From the IMG/VR virus record IMGVR_UViG_3300050120_000007, positions 1 through 48,516 of that record: a DNA stretch of 48,516 nucleotides; one strand, written 5' to 3'. The position numbers and the translations under genes were made by a program. This document shows positions 1 through 9,588 of the stretch, piece after piece; positions within the stretch are counted from its first letter, which is position 1; the number at the start of each line of letters is the position of its first letter. The notes beneath the pieces were generated by a model. That model was given only the letters and a program-made list of their open reading frames with translations, was not told the DNA's origin and did no database searches. This stretch comes from a virus.

Positions 1-127
1 GCCACCGGGGCTGTCAGAAATGACGGCACCTGTACTGGGTCCGTAGCTGCCGCTGGGGGTTGGAAGTTGATTATGATTGGTTTGGCTGGTTCCACTTTGA
101 GCGGCTTGGTAGCGCAGGAGATTAGTC
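1..127. repeat. Left copy of 127-bp terminal direct repeat
   Basis: Bases 1-127 are identical to bases 48390-48516. The repeat lies inside the spanin reading frame, which continues correctly when the ends are joined. A length of exactly 127 matches a common largest k-mer in short-read assembly, so this is most likely the overlap left on a circular assembly graph and not a biological terminal repeat. The DNA in the capsid is probably circularly permuted or terminally redundant with ends elsewhere. Confidence 0.97.
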
Positions 128-486
128 CGATACTGGCCAAGCAGAGTAGTGTACTGAGCATCAGCTTTGGTTGCACTTGCTTTAGACTCCTTGTCTAGTC
201 TGTCTTTCTCAGCCTGGGCTTGAGCATTAGCGTCCGCCTGGGCTTTCTTGTAACTGGCAATGTCCGCAGCATGAGCTGCCCTTTCGGTCTTCAACAGAGC
301 CGAGGTGTTATGCCACTCATACATTGTACCACAGTTGATCAAGATTAGCAAGACAGGAAGATAGAACATCCAGTACTTCTTGACATTCGCCACGGCACCT
401 GCAAGGAAACCACTAAGAGCCGGCAGGATGGCTGCAAAGTTGAACGCGGGAAGTTTACTTAGTAGGGCTAATAGCCAGGCCACCAT
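1..486 (-). CDS. Rz-like inner-membrane spanin, N-terminal part (continues at the other window end)
   Basis: This is the 5' portion of a 196-residue protein that crosses the contig break. It starts at ATG 486-484, 32 bp inside the end of the endolysin gene, and reaches its stop at 48287-48285 through the circular join. The visible protein has a hydrophobic N-terminus and a clear membrane segment (YLPVLLILI, near residues 42-50). An Ala/Lys/Glu/Asp-rich stretch predicted to form a coiled coil follows. This is the layout of phage i-spanins, which span the periplasm and disrupt the outer membrane after endolysin action. The position after holin and endolysin supports the role. No embedded Rz1 lipoprotein was found in the alternate frame around the membrane segment. 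The family call rests on architecture, not on sequence recognition. Confidence 0.75.
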   Translation of the reverse strand, partial: MVAWLLALLSKLPAFNFAAILPALSGFLAGAVANVKKYWMFYLPVLLILINCGTMYEWHNTSALLKTERAAHAADIASYKKAQADANAQAQAEKDRLDKESKASATKADAQYTTLLGQYRTNLLRYQAAQSGTSQTNHNQLPTPSGSYGPSTGAVISDSPGG

Positions 487-994
487 TGGTGAGTCCTTTG
501 ACAGTTAGGGTTGACGTACAGATCAGATATTCTTGCTGTCTTCGGTTTGCGAGCCCCGCATCGTACTTTCCGTTGACATACGTGTATTTAAGAAGGTTAT
601 TGCACCCACCAGTAAAGTCCCCAGCATTAAAGCTACTAGCCACAGAACTCTTGTCATAAGTACCAACACCGACGTTGTAGCTGAACGACACAAGAGCCGC
701 CAACTGGATCGGATGGTAGAGCATCTGCGGACTCGCTTTGAGAACACCTTGGGCCGCCTTCTGTGCGTCTGATTGAGTTAACGTTGCACACTGTGACTTG
801 TTGTACACTTTACCCACCACTACGTCTGGACCAGTATGACCAGAGCAGACGGTAAGGACTCCGCCAATATCCCGATAGGCGGTACTACGACTACCTTCGA
901 ACACTTGGATTTGAGGGACGACTGTGGTCATTACGAGCGCCATAAGGCTGGCTCCCGCAGCACCCCCGACAGCCATCTTAGGTAAGGTAGCCAT
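455..994 (-). CDS. SAR-type endolysin (phage lysozyme, GH24 family)
   Basis: Muralytic enzyme of 179 residues that cleaves the glycan strands of peptidoglycan. After a short N-terminus (MATLPKMAVGG) comes a weakly hydrophobic Ala/Gly/Val/Met segment to about residue 28, typical of a signal-anchor-release helix. The catalytic region follows: FEG with Glu33, then AYRDIGG, then TVCSGHTG, matching the Glu-Asp/Cys-Thr arrangement of P21-type lysozymes. Several cysteines (in TVCSG, SQCAT, GGCNN and LICTS) could make the disulphide rearrangements typical of SAR endolysins. Its ATG overlaps the stop of the upstream holin-like gene as TAATG. The SAR assignment is inferred from the N-terminal segment. 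Confidence 0.92.
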   Translation of the reverse strand: MATLPKMAVGGAAGASLMALVMTTVVPQIQVFEGSRSTAYRDIGGVLTVCSGHTGPDVVVGKVYNKSQCATLTQSDAQKAAQGVLKASPQMLYHPIQLAALVSFSYNVGVGTYDKSSVASSFNAGDFTGGCNNLLKYTYVNGKYDAGLANRRQQEYLICTSTLTVKGLTNGGLAISPTK

Positions 995-1224
995 TAGAGA
1001 TGCGGTCTACTAAACATGTTAGTCACGAACGCCACCAGACCCAACACACCAGACCCAATGACTAAGGAAACAAGCCAGAAAGCTCCCATCCCCTTAGCCT
1101 TGAGTTCAAGTAGGCTGTCAAGTTTAGTCTCGATGGACTGCAGTGTAATTCGGTCCGCTGACTGGTTCGTCTCTAGGACGGCCACGCGTTCCGATAGTTG
1201 AACGAACAGATCACTTTGTTCCAT
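994..1224 (-). CDS. Probable holin (single transmembrane segment)
   Basis: A 76-residue protein. Residues 1-42 form an amphipathic, probably coiled-coil helix (LSERVAVLETNQ). A strongly hydrophobic segment follows (residues about 49-68, FWLVSLVIGSGVLGLVAFVT) and then a short basic tail. The gene lies directly upstream of the endolysin, overlapping it as TAATG, and overlaps the end of the 1509-codon gene by 14 bp. This topology and position fit a small holin or pinholin working with a SAR endolysin. No family was recognised by sequence, so an antiholin or other membrane accessory is possible. Confidence 0.65.
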   Translation of the reverse strand: MEQSDLFVQLSERVAVLETNQSADRITLQSIETKLDSLLELKAKGMGAFWLVSLVIGSGVLGLVAFVTNMFSRPHL

Positions 1225-4200
1225 AGAGATACTCCTTTACTGCCTTCCTCTGTTCTATTGCTGTTTGATGCAACCACTGTGCTTTGTCCTCGTCTGACAT
1301 CTGAGACCAAGAGGGGCTTGCCATTTCCTGTCTCGTCAGTTCTTTGATCTGGACACCAGTCACATGTTGATAGTGTTCAAACTGCTCTGGAGTAAGGCGA
1401 ACATGACCCGCATCAGTTATCTGCTTCGGATCGAAGTTAGAAGTGTCAACCCCCGAGATAGTCTTCTCAACAGGACCGACAATGGGCTTTGAACTTAAAG
1501 ACCCAAGGCGGCTCATTTCAACTTCAGCAGGATCAGTGGGTTCATCGGTGTGATTACCACCAGTGATATGATTACCCTGAGGAAGCCAGGTGTGGATACC
1601 AGTGGCACCTGTACCAGTTTGTTGGTCGTCTCCGTACACTGTCTGACGAGCGGGAAGCCCTTTAGACGCGAACGGGACGGCAGCTTGTACCTGTTGCAGA
1701 GGACCACCTGAGGTGTCACGCGCAACCGGATCAATCAAGTGAGCCGCTTGGGTAGTGGCATTCGGTAGGAAGCTCTTGGCCTCGTTACCGATGAACTTAC
1801 CCATCTTCTGGGCTCCGGTCTCACCCTTCTTGCTGAATGCGTCCCAGGCCTCGCCAATGTCATTGACAAAGGTTTGAGACACCAGATCATTCATCACAGC
1901 CGACATGGCAAGCTTCAGTCCGAGAATGGCGTCCTTACCTTTGGAACCAGCCTCATACGCCTCTCTCACACCAGCCACAAGACTTGCCGTATTGTTGTGT
2001 AGGTCAAGCGGATTGAAACTGATGTTCAGGTTTGAGTTCCTACTGAACTGTCCATTCTCATGAACAGACCCAGCTTGCCAGCCACCGGCTTCCTTCTCCT
2101 TCATCTTGTTTAAGTTCTCTTCAGGCCCAGTACCAGTCAGCTTCGCATCCTTGTTCTTAGGATCAGCAGCATTCCAGTAGTACGCCAGTAGACCAGAACC
2201 AATCACGGTACGAGCGATGGCCACATCTCTGCGGCTACCACCCGCAACCCAATCAGCTCGGGTCTGAGGATCAAGGAAGGATAAAGGAGACCTGCGGACA
2301 ATCTGGTTCATCAAGGCATTCGACTGAACCCTCACGAAGGGGGTCAAGTAGTTAGCCATGAAAGACCCAAACTGTTCGACGGGGTTCATTCCAGGACGGA
2401 TACGCTTACCACGATCCAGGGCATCATTGAGAGGTGACTTGTTCATCAGCATCGTTTGAGATGCCAACTCCTGAGCCTCATCTAACATCGCCTTGGTGGG
2501 AGCTAAAGCAAGACCACGACCAGCACTAACCTTATCATCAAATGATGCACCCTTGGGTAGGGTCTTAATCGCTTCACGAGTGGCTATTGCATTGAGGTGA
2601 CCGTTAGTCAACACGTTCCTATAGAAGGCGTCTTGAGCAGCGATAGACTTAGTCGGGATCATGGCTGGTTTGAAGATACCAGTCAGTTCAGGACTTTGAA
2701 CACTGTTCGGTCCAAACCGTTGAGTGTTACCATTCTTGAATGCAGTTCTGGCGTCTTTAACAGCAGGAACAATGGAGTGCAATTGACCAAGCATCTGAGC
2801 AGCAATCTCAGCCGCATCAGTACCAGGTTGCACATTCTTAATCCCAACACCACGAGCTATGTCCCGTAGAGGGGCGATAGCCATACTAGCCAGCTTCTCT
2901 TCGTATTCACGACTGGCCGTGGTGGCCATGTCCATAGTGGACTTAAGGTGAGTGGACAGAGCACTGAGCATCATGTTGTTACGCCATGTCAGACCGTACT
3001 GCCACCAATAGGGTTTGTTAACACCCTTGAGCATCTGAGCAGCACCAGCAGGATTGCCATTGTTAGACAGATTGGCAAACTGTTGAAGGTACTTAGTACG
3101 GTTGTCAGGATCAAGCAGGTTGGCCGAACCGTCACCATCATCTTCTAAGGCTTTCTTCAAAGCCAAGATGTTGTTGCGACGGAACTTGATCTGCTTCATA
3201 GCGTTCTGAGCACGAGCGATCTGACCACTGTCATTGTCCAGACGAGCCAGGGCGTACTTGAAGTTGGCAACAGTCTGAAGGAGTTCAACACCCTCTTCAT
3301 CTGTCAGACCACCAGCAGCATCCTTTGCATGGAGGGCCAGGATACGGTTGCTTGCGTCTTCAGCAGCATTGTCATAGACGAACATCTTCCGATCAAGATT
3401 ACCCACACTACGAGTCTTCTTCAGCTCAGAGATGTCCAGAGCAGTGTCTTGAGCGGCCTTCATCGCGTCCGCCTGAGAACGATACTTGGGCGTGTAGCCA
3501 TCACCGTAACGTTCGAAGGTTTCCTCGGCCACGTCCTTGCCCATAGCCGCCAGACGGTCAGGGTCCATGAACTTAGCCTTGTACTCAGTTAGTCGAGCCT
3601 CAGGGGTGAAGTTCTTCCGACGTTCCGTCTCAGCCGCTTCTACCTCACGAGGATCAGACCTGTAGTCATCAAAGTTTGACTGCATGTTGTCTTCACCCGG
3701 CTTGATGTTACCTTCGATATGCTGGATAGCATGTTGGGTTTCATGAAGCGTGGTGGACAGTTTCAGAGGATCAGTGTCGTCCAGGTGAGATGATATATGA
3801 ATGGACGGGTTGTCATTATCGTAACCACCATGAGCATCTTCCATCGGATAGTGATGAACGGGCATGTCAGCTAGTTCAGGATACTGTTCGAAGAGTTCAG
3901 GATGATGAAGGGTCTCACCAAGAGTGGTTTCGGTCTTACCAGCCATCGGACGGAGATACGCTTCGTGATCGCTGATCTCGTTACGGATGTCCTTGTTACG
4001 AGTCATGAAGGCTGTGTCGCTGTCCGCCCTGAAGTCAGTAGCGTGAGGACCAGTAAACATGTACTTGTTACCAGGATCATTCGGGCCTTCGGCTAGAGGA
4101 GACCTGAAGCCGTTGTCCGCAACACTCTTACCGTTGATCACAGCATCGTGAGTCATCGACAAGATGTGAGCCACCTCAGCATCGTTGGTCTTCAACTTCA

Positions 4201-5740
4201 TACCCATGTAACGACCGAACCGACGGATGTGAGCCTCAACAGCATTGCCGATGCTCTTAGGTAGAGGACCATTCTCTGACATCTCGGCGAGGGTTTCTTC
4301 GGCAGACAGAGCACGACTTTCACCGGGGTTGGCAGCTTGACGCTCCGCAACCTTCTTACCGAATTGACTGACATTGCTGTTAGCCAGGCTCTCTAGTGTG
4401 CTGTCTAGACGGGCACCGAACTTATCGGCAAGACCGAAGTGGCCAAGACCTTCATGGAAGAGTAGGGCATTAGCTTGTTCAGGGCTATGTACTTGATCCG
4501 TGAAGATATGAACCTTACCATCAGCTCCGTACAGACCCGGAGGAGTCTTACCGGTCTGAGCGATCTTGTTTTGGACGTCCTGCTTGAGAGGACCTTCCGG
4601 CATATCTTCGACTGAGTTATGGTACTGGATGTCCGGAGCATTCTTCCACCCAGTAGTCTGATCTTCAATATGAGACTGAACAGCCTGTGAACGAGAGCTT
4701 TGGATTTGCTCGTTGACAGCTTGCATTGTATTATCTTGACCCATGAAACCGTCCGGCTGAGCCTGGAGGTTATCACGCATCTGAACCAGTTTATTGACTG
4801 CAGACCAAGACGGCTTGGGGCCTTGTTTGTCAGCTAGGAAGCCTTTGATGTCGTCGACGGAACCAGTCTTCATCAACTCACGGAGCTGACCTTGTTCAGC
4901 AGGAGTGAGGTTAGGTTGATCGGTCGTCAGAGGCGCGTTGGAACCAGTTGGGGTCGCATTGGGGGTTGTGTCTACACCACGGTTGGCGAACAGACCCTTA
5001 ACGAATGCTGGAGTCTCAACAGCACCATGAATGGCACCACCCATGATGGCACCGAACTTGGCATTGTCAATAGACCGCTGGATGTCCCAGTCTTTCTGTT
5101 GACCTTCGGCCATGTCCATGATCTGAGCAGCACCATCTTCGGCACCAGCGATCAGTGCATTGGCACCAGCAGACGCAGCAACACGGGTCGCAATACCACT
5201 AGCAGAACTACCAGCGCCACCGGGCAGCAGGAGGTTTTCAGGGTGAGCGACAACATTGGCAGCAAAGTTACCTACAGCTTCGGTCTTCTTACCACCGTAC
5301 TGATGATTAGCGACATCTGTAGCAGCTTGTTGACGGGCACCTACAAGGGCATTCCCATACACATTATGCTTCATCGAGTCGATCTGGTCTTGGGTCGCAT
5401 TCGGGTATTGCTGCTTCAACTGAGCATCAACATTACCCATATTCGGGGCACCCAGAAGGTTACCGACAGCGTGTTCGACACCACCAGTAACCGGGTTGTC
5501 CAGGTGTTCCATAGCGTACCGAACAGGCTGAGCAAGTACACCGCCCAAAGCACTCTGCTCGTACTGAGCACGGAGACCTTGAGCGGTGTTCATGATCTTC
5601 CCACCTAGAGTAGTGGGAGGCGGATCAGCCGGGGTAAACTTGGAGTAGTCATTAGTCGGTGCACTCGCAGGAGTGAACCTGGAGTAATCATTAGCGGCAG
5701 GTGCACTCGCAGGAGTGAAAGCGCTATAATCATCAGCCAT
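1211..5740 (-). CDS. Giant polyvalent virion protein with two metallopeptidase-like motifs
   Basis: A 1509-residue protein encoded among the virion genes and probably packaged and ejected with the DNA. The N-terminus carries three copies of DYSxFTPA (residues 4-11, 18-25, 31-38). Two zinc-protease-like motifs are visible: HEGLGH at residues 429-434 and HETQH at 666-670. The C-terminal third contains long helical regions and hydrophobic stretches such as ARTVIGSGLLAYYW. This matches the large polyvalent proteins of phages, which chain effector domains to a structural or ejected backbone. The specific domain names (an LPD-type zincin and an LPD38-like C-terminus) are from memory and uncertain. 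The gene begins as TAATG with the upstream gene. An internal-core or ejection role is inferred from size and position. Confidence 0.7.
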   Translation of the reverse strand: MADDYSAFTPASAPAANDYSRFTPASAPTNDYSKFTPADPPPTTLGGKIMNTAQGLRAQYEQSALGGVLAQPVRYAMEHLDNPVTGGVEHAVGNLLGAPNMGNVDAQLKQQYPNATQDQIDSMKHNVYGNALVGARQQAATDVANHQYGGKKTEAVGNFAANVVAHPENLLLPGGAGSSASGIATRVAASAGANALIAGAEDGAAQIMDMAEGQQKDWDIQRSIDNAKFGAIMGGAIHGAVETPAFVKGLFANRGVDTTPNATPTGSNAPLTTDQPNLTPAEQGQLRELMKTGSVDDIKGFLADKQGPKPSWSAVNKLVQMRDNLQAQPDGFMGQDNTMQAVNEQIQSSRSQAVQSHIEDQTTGWKNAPDIQYHNSVEDMPEGPLKQDVQNKIAQTGKTPPGLYGADGKVHIFTDQVHSPEQANALLFHEGLGHFGLADKFGARLDSTLESLANSNVSQFGKKVAERQAANPGESRALSAEETLAEMSENGPLPKSIGNAVEAHIRRFGRYMGMKLKTNDAEVAHILSMTHDAVINGKSVADNGFRSPLAEGPNDPGNKYMFTGPHATDFRADSDTAFMTRNKDIRNEISDHEAYLRPMAGKTETTLGETLHHPELFEQYPELADMPVHHYPMEDAHGGYDNDNPSIHISSHLDDTDPLKLSTTLHETQHAIQHIEGNIKPGEDNMQSNFDDYRSDPREVEAAETERRKNFTPEARLTEYKAKFMDPDRLAAMGKDVAEETFERYGDGYTPKYRSQADAMKAAQDTALDISELKKTRSVGNLDRKMFVYDNAAEDASNRILALHAKDAAGGLTDEEGVELLQTVANFKYALARLDNDSGQIARAQNAMKQIKFRRNNILALKKALEDDGDGSANLLDPDNRTKYLQQFANLSNNGNPAGAAQMLKGVNKPYWWQYGLTWRNNMMLSALSTHLKSTMDMATTASREYEEKLASMAIAPLRDIARGVGIKNVQPGTDAAEIAAQMLGQLHSIVPAVKDARTAFKNGNTQRFGPNSVQSPELTGIFKPAMIPTKSIAAQDAFYRNVLTNGHLNAIATREAIKTLPKGASFDDKVSAGRGLALAPTKAMLDEAQELASQTMLMNKSPLNDALDRGKRIRPGMNPVEQFGSFMANYLTPFVRVQSNALMNQIVRRSPLSFLDPQTRADWVAGGSRRDVAIARTVIGSGLLAYYWNAADPKNKDAKLTGTGPEENLNKMKEKEAGGWQAGSVHENGQFSRNSNLNISFNPLDLHNNTASLVAGVREAYEAGSKGKDAILGLKLAMSAVMNDLVSQTFVNDIGEAWDAFSKKGETGAQKMGKFIGNEAKSFLPNATTQAAHLIDPVARDTSGGPLQQVQAAVPFASKGLPARQTVYGDDQQTGTGATGIHTWLPQGNHITGGNHTDEPTDPAEVEMSRLGSLSSKPIVGPVEKTISGVDTSNFDPKQITDAGHVRLTPEQFEHYQHVTGVQIKELTRQEMASPSWSQMSDEDKAQWLHQTAIEQRKAVKEYLYGTK

Positions 5741-6960
5741 TATCTAATGTACCATTTCCCATCTTGACCTTGGAAGTGAGTTCCCTTGGGTAGTCCAGCC
5801 GCCTGAGCAGCACTGTATTGTTGTTGACCACCAGGGGCCGGCTTAGGGCCATTGGCAGCAGCAGCCTTAGCGGCGTCTGTAAGCGGTACAGCACTACTAG
5901 ACTTCTTAATGTTGGTCTGCTTGTCCCATACAGCTTGGTCGCCAGGACTTAGAGGCTGACCAGAGTTAACCTTCTGACGGATTGCATCAACTTGACTGGC
6001 TTCAGTAGGTAGCTTGGAGCCTGCAGTAATGCCAGCAGCCTGGATGCGGGCCCTATTAGTTGCAGTGTTATTTTGAACACTAACACCACGTTGAGCACCT
6101 TTGTCAGCAGAGTTAAGTTGTTGACCGGCGGTCGTACCTTGAACCATTCCAGGTTTCCAATCGGTCGGATCAACTAGACCGAAATCGGTAGCATGATAAT
6201 CAGGGCCAACTCTCTGAGCAATCTTCTCAGCCTGAGAGTACGCAGTTGCATAGTCTTGGGGTGTCTGAGCACGAGACGCTAGACCACCAATCTGAGGAGT
6301 CAACCTAGCAACTACGTTATCGTTTCGACTCTTCAACGCATCTTGAACTTGTTGTTGACGGATTTGAAGTTGATCGTTACGATATTGGTTCTGTTGAGTG
6401 AGTTGATCTTTGTGAAGTTGAAGATTGTTTTGGTTCTCTTGGAGACCAATAACATCCTTAACAGCATCAGGGGCACCGGTGGCACCGAGCAGACCACGAG
6501 ACAATTCGGGATGCTCATCGTAGTCAGCCATGGCCAGACCTTCTTGCTGTCTTTCCATTCGAGGTTCGTACTGAGCCTGCTTACCGGAACCAACAAGGAA
6601 GGCGTCCCCGAGAGCACCTAGGACATTCCGAAGAGTGCCGTGTTGCATGTTCGGAGGGAGGAGACCCCAGACACCAGGATTAGCACCACCACCTTGAGGT
6701 TGGAAAGCGGAACTATTCATAGCTTGCTTAACACTGTTGGCGCTTGCAGCAAGATCAGGAGCTTGATAGTTCATACCGACTGAACCGTCTGGTTTAGCCT
6801 GAGGAGCTACAGTGATACCTGACACAGCAGTCGGGGCGGCAGGATCAGGAGCAGCCTGAGTGGCGTCCATAGGGGCGGGGGCAGCGTCCGCAGGAGCAGG
6901 GGCACCTTGAAGTACCGACTGCAGGTAGTCATCTGCCGAGGTATCTTGAGGATCAGCCAT
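5740..6960 (-). CDS. Putative internal virion/ejection protein
   Basis: A 406-residue protein. The N-terminal 70 residues are rich in Ala, Pro and Asp and probably disordered. The middle (about residues 170-215) is Gln/Asn-rich and likely coiled coil. The C-terminus ends with a compact LPKGTHFQGQDGKWYIR segment of a kind often seen at the ends of phage ejection or internal proteins. It sits between the 1509-codon gene and a small Gln/Ser-rich virion protein, with stop/start contacts on both sides. No enzymatic motif was seen. Structural function is inferred from context. Confidence 0.55.
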   Translation of the reverse strand: MADPQDTSADDYLQSVLQGAPAPADAAPAPMDATQAAPDPAAPTAVSGITVAPQAKPDGSVGMNYQAPDLAASANSVKQAMNSSAFQPQGGGANPGVWGLLPPNMQHGTLRNVLGALGDAFLVGSGKQAQYEPRMERQQEGLAMADYDEHPELSRGLLGATGAPDAVKDVIGLQENQNNLQLHKDQLTQQNQYRNDQLQIRQQQVQDALKSRNDNVVARLTPQIGGLASRAQTPQDYATAYSQAEKIAQRVGPDYHATDFGLVDPTDWKPGMVQGTTAGQQLNSADKGAQRGVSVQNNTATNRARIQAAGITAGSKLPTEASQVDAIRQKVNSGQPLSPGDQAVWDKQTNIKKSSSAVPLTDAAKAAAANGPKPAPGGQQQYSAAQAAGLPKGTHFQGQDGKWYIR

Positions 6961-7430
6961 TATTTGCTCAATAGACCCCCGATTGCACCGCCAAGTCCAC
7001 CATTATTAGACTGAGACGAACCTTGAGATTGTTGACCAGCTTGGGCAATCGTACCAGCAGCTTGATTGCCACCAGAGATTAGACCCTGAAGTTGATTTGT
7101 GTAGTTGCCATACTGAGTGTTGGCATAGTTCTGACCATACGTGTTGAGCGCTTTAGCAGTCGCTCCACTGTTCAGAAGACCAGTCGCAGCGGCATTACCA
7201 GTGATGGCCTGGCTACCTTGGTTCAGACCGAACTGATAACCGGTACTATTCTGCCAGTTCTGGAAGGCTTGGTTCTGACCCTGGTTACCATTCAGTCCAA
7301 GCATGTTGGACAGTTGGTTTGAACCAGAACTTGCGTTGGACACTTGAGGCGACAGAGCACTAGACAGCATCGGATACGCCTGATTGCTGCTACTATTCTG
7401 TTGCTGAGTACCGCCGAAGATTGAACTCAT
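6960..7430 (-). CDS. Small Gln/Ser/Asn-rich virion protein, possibly DNA-ejection related
   Basis: A 156-residue protein of very low complexity, dominated by Gln, Ser, Asn, Gly and Ala. It has a recognisable central stretch, ATGLLNSGATAKALNTYGQ (about residues 84-102), and a Gly-rich end (GGLGGAIGGLLSK). Similar central segments occur in small podovirus proteins next to ejection proteins. It overlaps the next gene downstream of the GNAT-fold protein by 4 bp (ATGA). It could be an ejection protein or a tail-tip component. No enzyme signature is present. Confidence 0.5.
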   Translation of the reverse strand: MSSIFGGTQQQNSSSNQAYPMLSSALSPQVSNASSGSNQLSNMLGLNGNQGQNQAFQNWQNSTGYQFGLNQGSQAITGNAAATGLLNSGATAKALNTYGQNYANTQYGNYTNQLQGLISGGNQAAGTIAQAGQQSQGSSQSNNGGLGGAIGGLLSK

Positions 7431-7840
7431 TTGGAATTAAATTCCTTCTTAGAGAGAATGAACATCTCGTAATGTTTATCGTTAAGAGTTATAGCACCTT
7501 GAGAGGCGAAGCCGAGACGTCGAGACATCCAACGAGCTGGTAGATTATGTAAGGGTGTCAACCCCATTAATATATCTATATTATAACACGTATTGAACAG
7601 TTCGTCAAGGAAAGCCTTTCCACTGTCAATAGCCTTTCGACCTCGTGACTGGAAATAATAGTGGCCGGAGTAGATGTCCCTGATCCCCTTCTCGAAGAGA
7701 GCAAGATCACCACTATCATTTACCAGTACGATATTGTCCGGGTTCTTGATCCATTCCTTGGGGTCTACCTTCGTGGTGGACTTAAGGAAGAATTCAATGG
7801 CCGGAGCAATGAGGTCAGGGTCATATGAACGAGTTATCAA
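7427..7840 (-). CDS. GNAT-fold phage protein (P22 gp14-like position)
   Basis: A 137-residue protein. The pattern of an N-terminal helical region, a strand pair (NIVLVNDSGDLALF), a helix starting with SRGRKAIDSGKAFLD, and a C-terminal segment (LPARWMSRRLGFASQGAI) resembles the acetyltransferase-like proteins that accompany podovirus tail genes, such as the P22 gp14 family. These are thought to help head or ejection-protein assembly. The start codon is TTG at 7840, overlapping the stop of the tail-fibre gene (TTGA). An acetyl-transfer activity cannot be deduced from the sequence. Confidence 0.55.
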   Translation of the reverse strand: MITRSYDPDLIAPAIEFFLKSTTKVDPKEWIKNPDNIVLVNDSGDLALFEKGIRDIYSGHYYFQSRGRKAIDSGKAFLDELFNTCYNIDILMGLTPLHNLPARWMSRRLGFASQGAITLNDKHYEMFILSKKEFNSK

Positions 7841-9588
7841 GAGAACTTAACCCATCCAGCACCACCAGACACACCTTCAACCACAACAATAGCATCATAG
7901 ATACCACCATTAGATGGAGAAGGGTACGTGAATGTGGCTGTAATTGGTCCAGCACTACCAGGATTACCAGCAGCTAGAACACCAGCACCAGAACTACTAT
8001 TGGTCTGTTGTTGCAATTGAGTACCTTGGTTAACTACAGGTAGACTTGAACCCCGTTGAGACCCGAAGTAGATCACCAGGTCCGACGTGATAGGGCTGCT
8101 TGATGTGATAAGAACATCACTTGGGGTGGACGATCCGCTTCGGTTTGCATTGAAGCCTCGGATACCACCATACGTGGGACCTTCAACAACAAGACAAGCA
8201 GCGTACAGATCGAATGTACCAGCTAGAGTAACTGACACTGATCCAGTAGTAATGTCACCAGAGGTCAAAGTCCTATGAGCAATGAACCCATTGAAGTTTG
8301 AACCAGCTTCATTATCAATCTGCGTCCAACCACTGGGAGCACTAGGAACAGACCAACCACCACCAACAAAGATGAATGCCTCGTCACCAGCTATAGCGGA
8401 ACCTGGGAAGGTGATAACAGCCGGGTTAGCACTCGTAGCTAGACCAGAAGAACCTCGAACTGTAGCGGCAGCAGCCATAGCACCACTTGGGTCTTGTACG
8501 TACCCTTGGTATGGGACTGACGTTGTGTCGAAGTACAGATCACCGTTGGTAGCAAGAGTGGATGGAGCACCAACACCGAAATGACTAACAGCTCCGCTAC
8601 CTCCACCAGCAGCACTAATAACACCACCTGAAGCGGTGATTGAAGTGCCATCGACCTTGACAAGACCGAATTGACTGGAGCTTGCTTTCTGGACTGCGGG
8701 GGCAGCGTCAGAGCGCATGTAGGTGGTTGCACTACCATTGACAGCAGTGTCAGACGCAGTGGCTGTGGGGTTTGCAGGAGTGCCACCACCACCAGATGAA
8801 CTGATCACACCACCAGAGATCGTAATGGTCGTACCATCAGGCTTAACAATACCGAAGGTACTGCCAGTAGCAACTGGAAGGTCTCCAGGTGTAATGAAGC
8901 GGAAGGTCGGAGCAGCCGCACCACCGCTAGTGGGACCAGCAAAGAATAGACCACTACTCTGGGTCGCTAGGGAGACCGCTAGAGTGCCACTCGTAGTGAT
9001 CGGGCTACCCGACACTGAGAGGATACTCGGAACGGTCATAGCGACGCTTGTGACGCCACTAGCAGCAGGTGCAGTCCACGTTGGATTAGCACTGGTGCCA
9101 TGAGTAGTCAGAACGTTACCAGACGTCCCAGGGGTCAGCGTAACCCATCCAGTGGAACTCCTGTAGAGGATGTCACCCTGAGCTGCACCAAGACTGTCCA
9201 ATTTAGCGGACAGGGTAACGAAATCCAGACCGGTAGCGACACTGTTCACTTCAACAAGATCACCACCCTTACTCGTGTAATCGTGGGGAACATCACTGAG
9301 ATCAGTGAACTTGTACACCCCCACCTTGACCCAGTTACCACCCTCGCTGACGTACTCAGTGGGTGGAGTTGTGTCTTCATCAATGTACACCAGCCCGTCT
9401 GATATCGGAATACCAGTGGGCGGTCCATGATCGACAGTGGCACCGATCAGATCGTTATTGTTACGCTGGGTATTCCACCTACGTTGAAACTCCGGAGTCG
9501 GTCGGCCACCACTGTCAGTAATGGCAATACGCCAGTCCAGAGGACCGGTGTCAGTGCTCGTATTGGGGGTCGGGGTTTGGGCTACCAC
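7837..9588 (-). CDS. Tail fibre/receptor-binding protein
   Basis: A 583-residue protein rich in Gly, Ser and Thr. The short N-terminal attachment-like region (PLDWRIAITDSGGRPTPEFQ) recurs in many phage fibres. Two near-identical modules follow, FGIVKPDGTTITISGGVIS and FGLVKVDGTSITASGGVIS, near residues 243-268 and 305-330, separated by a TATASDTAVNGSA linker. A C-terminal beta-rich domain follows (WSVPSAPSGWTQI...). This is the modular layout of phage tail fibres that recognise the cell surface. The start is GTG at 9588, right after the stop of the upstream gene. The receptor cannot be predicted. Confidence 0.75.
   Translation of the reverse strand: MVAQTPTPNTSTDTGPLDWRIAITDSGGRPTPEFQRRWNTQRNNNDLIGATVDHGPPTGIPISDGLVYIDEDTTPPTEYVSEGGNWVKVGVYKFTDLSDVPHDYTSKGGDLVEVNSVATGLDFVTLSAKLDSLGAAQGDILYRSSTGWVTLTPGTSGNVLTTHGTSANPTWTAPAASGVTSVAMTVPSILSVSGSPITTSGTLAVSLATQSSGLFFAGPTSGGAAAPTFRFITPGDLPVATGSTFGIVKPDGTTITISGGVISSSGGGGTPANPTATASDTAVNGSATTYMRSDAAPAVQKASSSQFGLVKVDGTSITASGGVISAAGGGSGAVSHFGVGAPSTLATNGDLYFDTTSVPYQGYVQDPSGAMAAAATVRGSSGLATSANPAVITFPGSAIAGDEAFIFVGGGWSVPSAPSGWTQIDNEAGSNFNGFIAHRTLTSGDITTGSVSVTLAGTFDLYAACLVVEGPTYGGIRGFNANRSGSSTPSDVLITSSSPITSDLVIYFGSQRGSSLPVVNQGTQLQQQTNSSSGAGVLAAGNPGSAGPITATFTYPSPSNGGIYDAIVVVEGVSGGAGWVKFS

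Noticed and set aside
1-127. Biological direct terminal repeat of a T7-type genome
   Set aside because: It lies inside a gene and equals a standard assembly k-mer length. T7-like terminal repeats are normally longer and intergenic.
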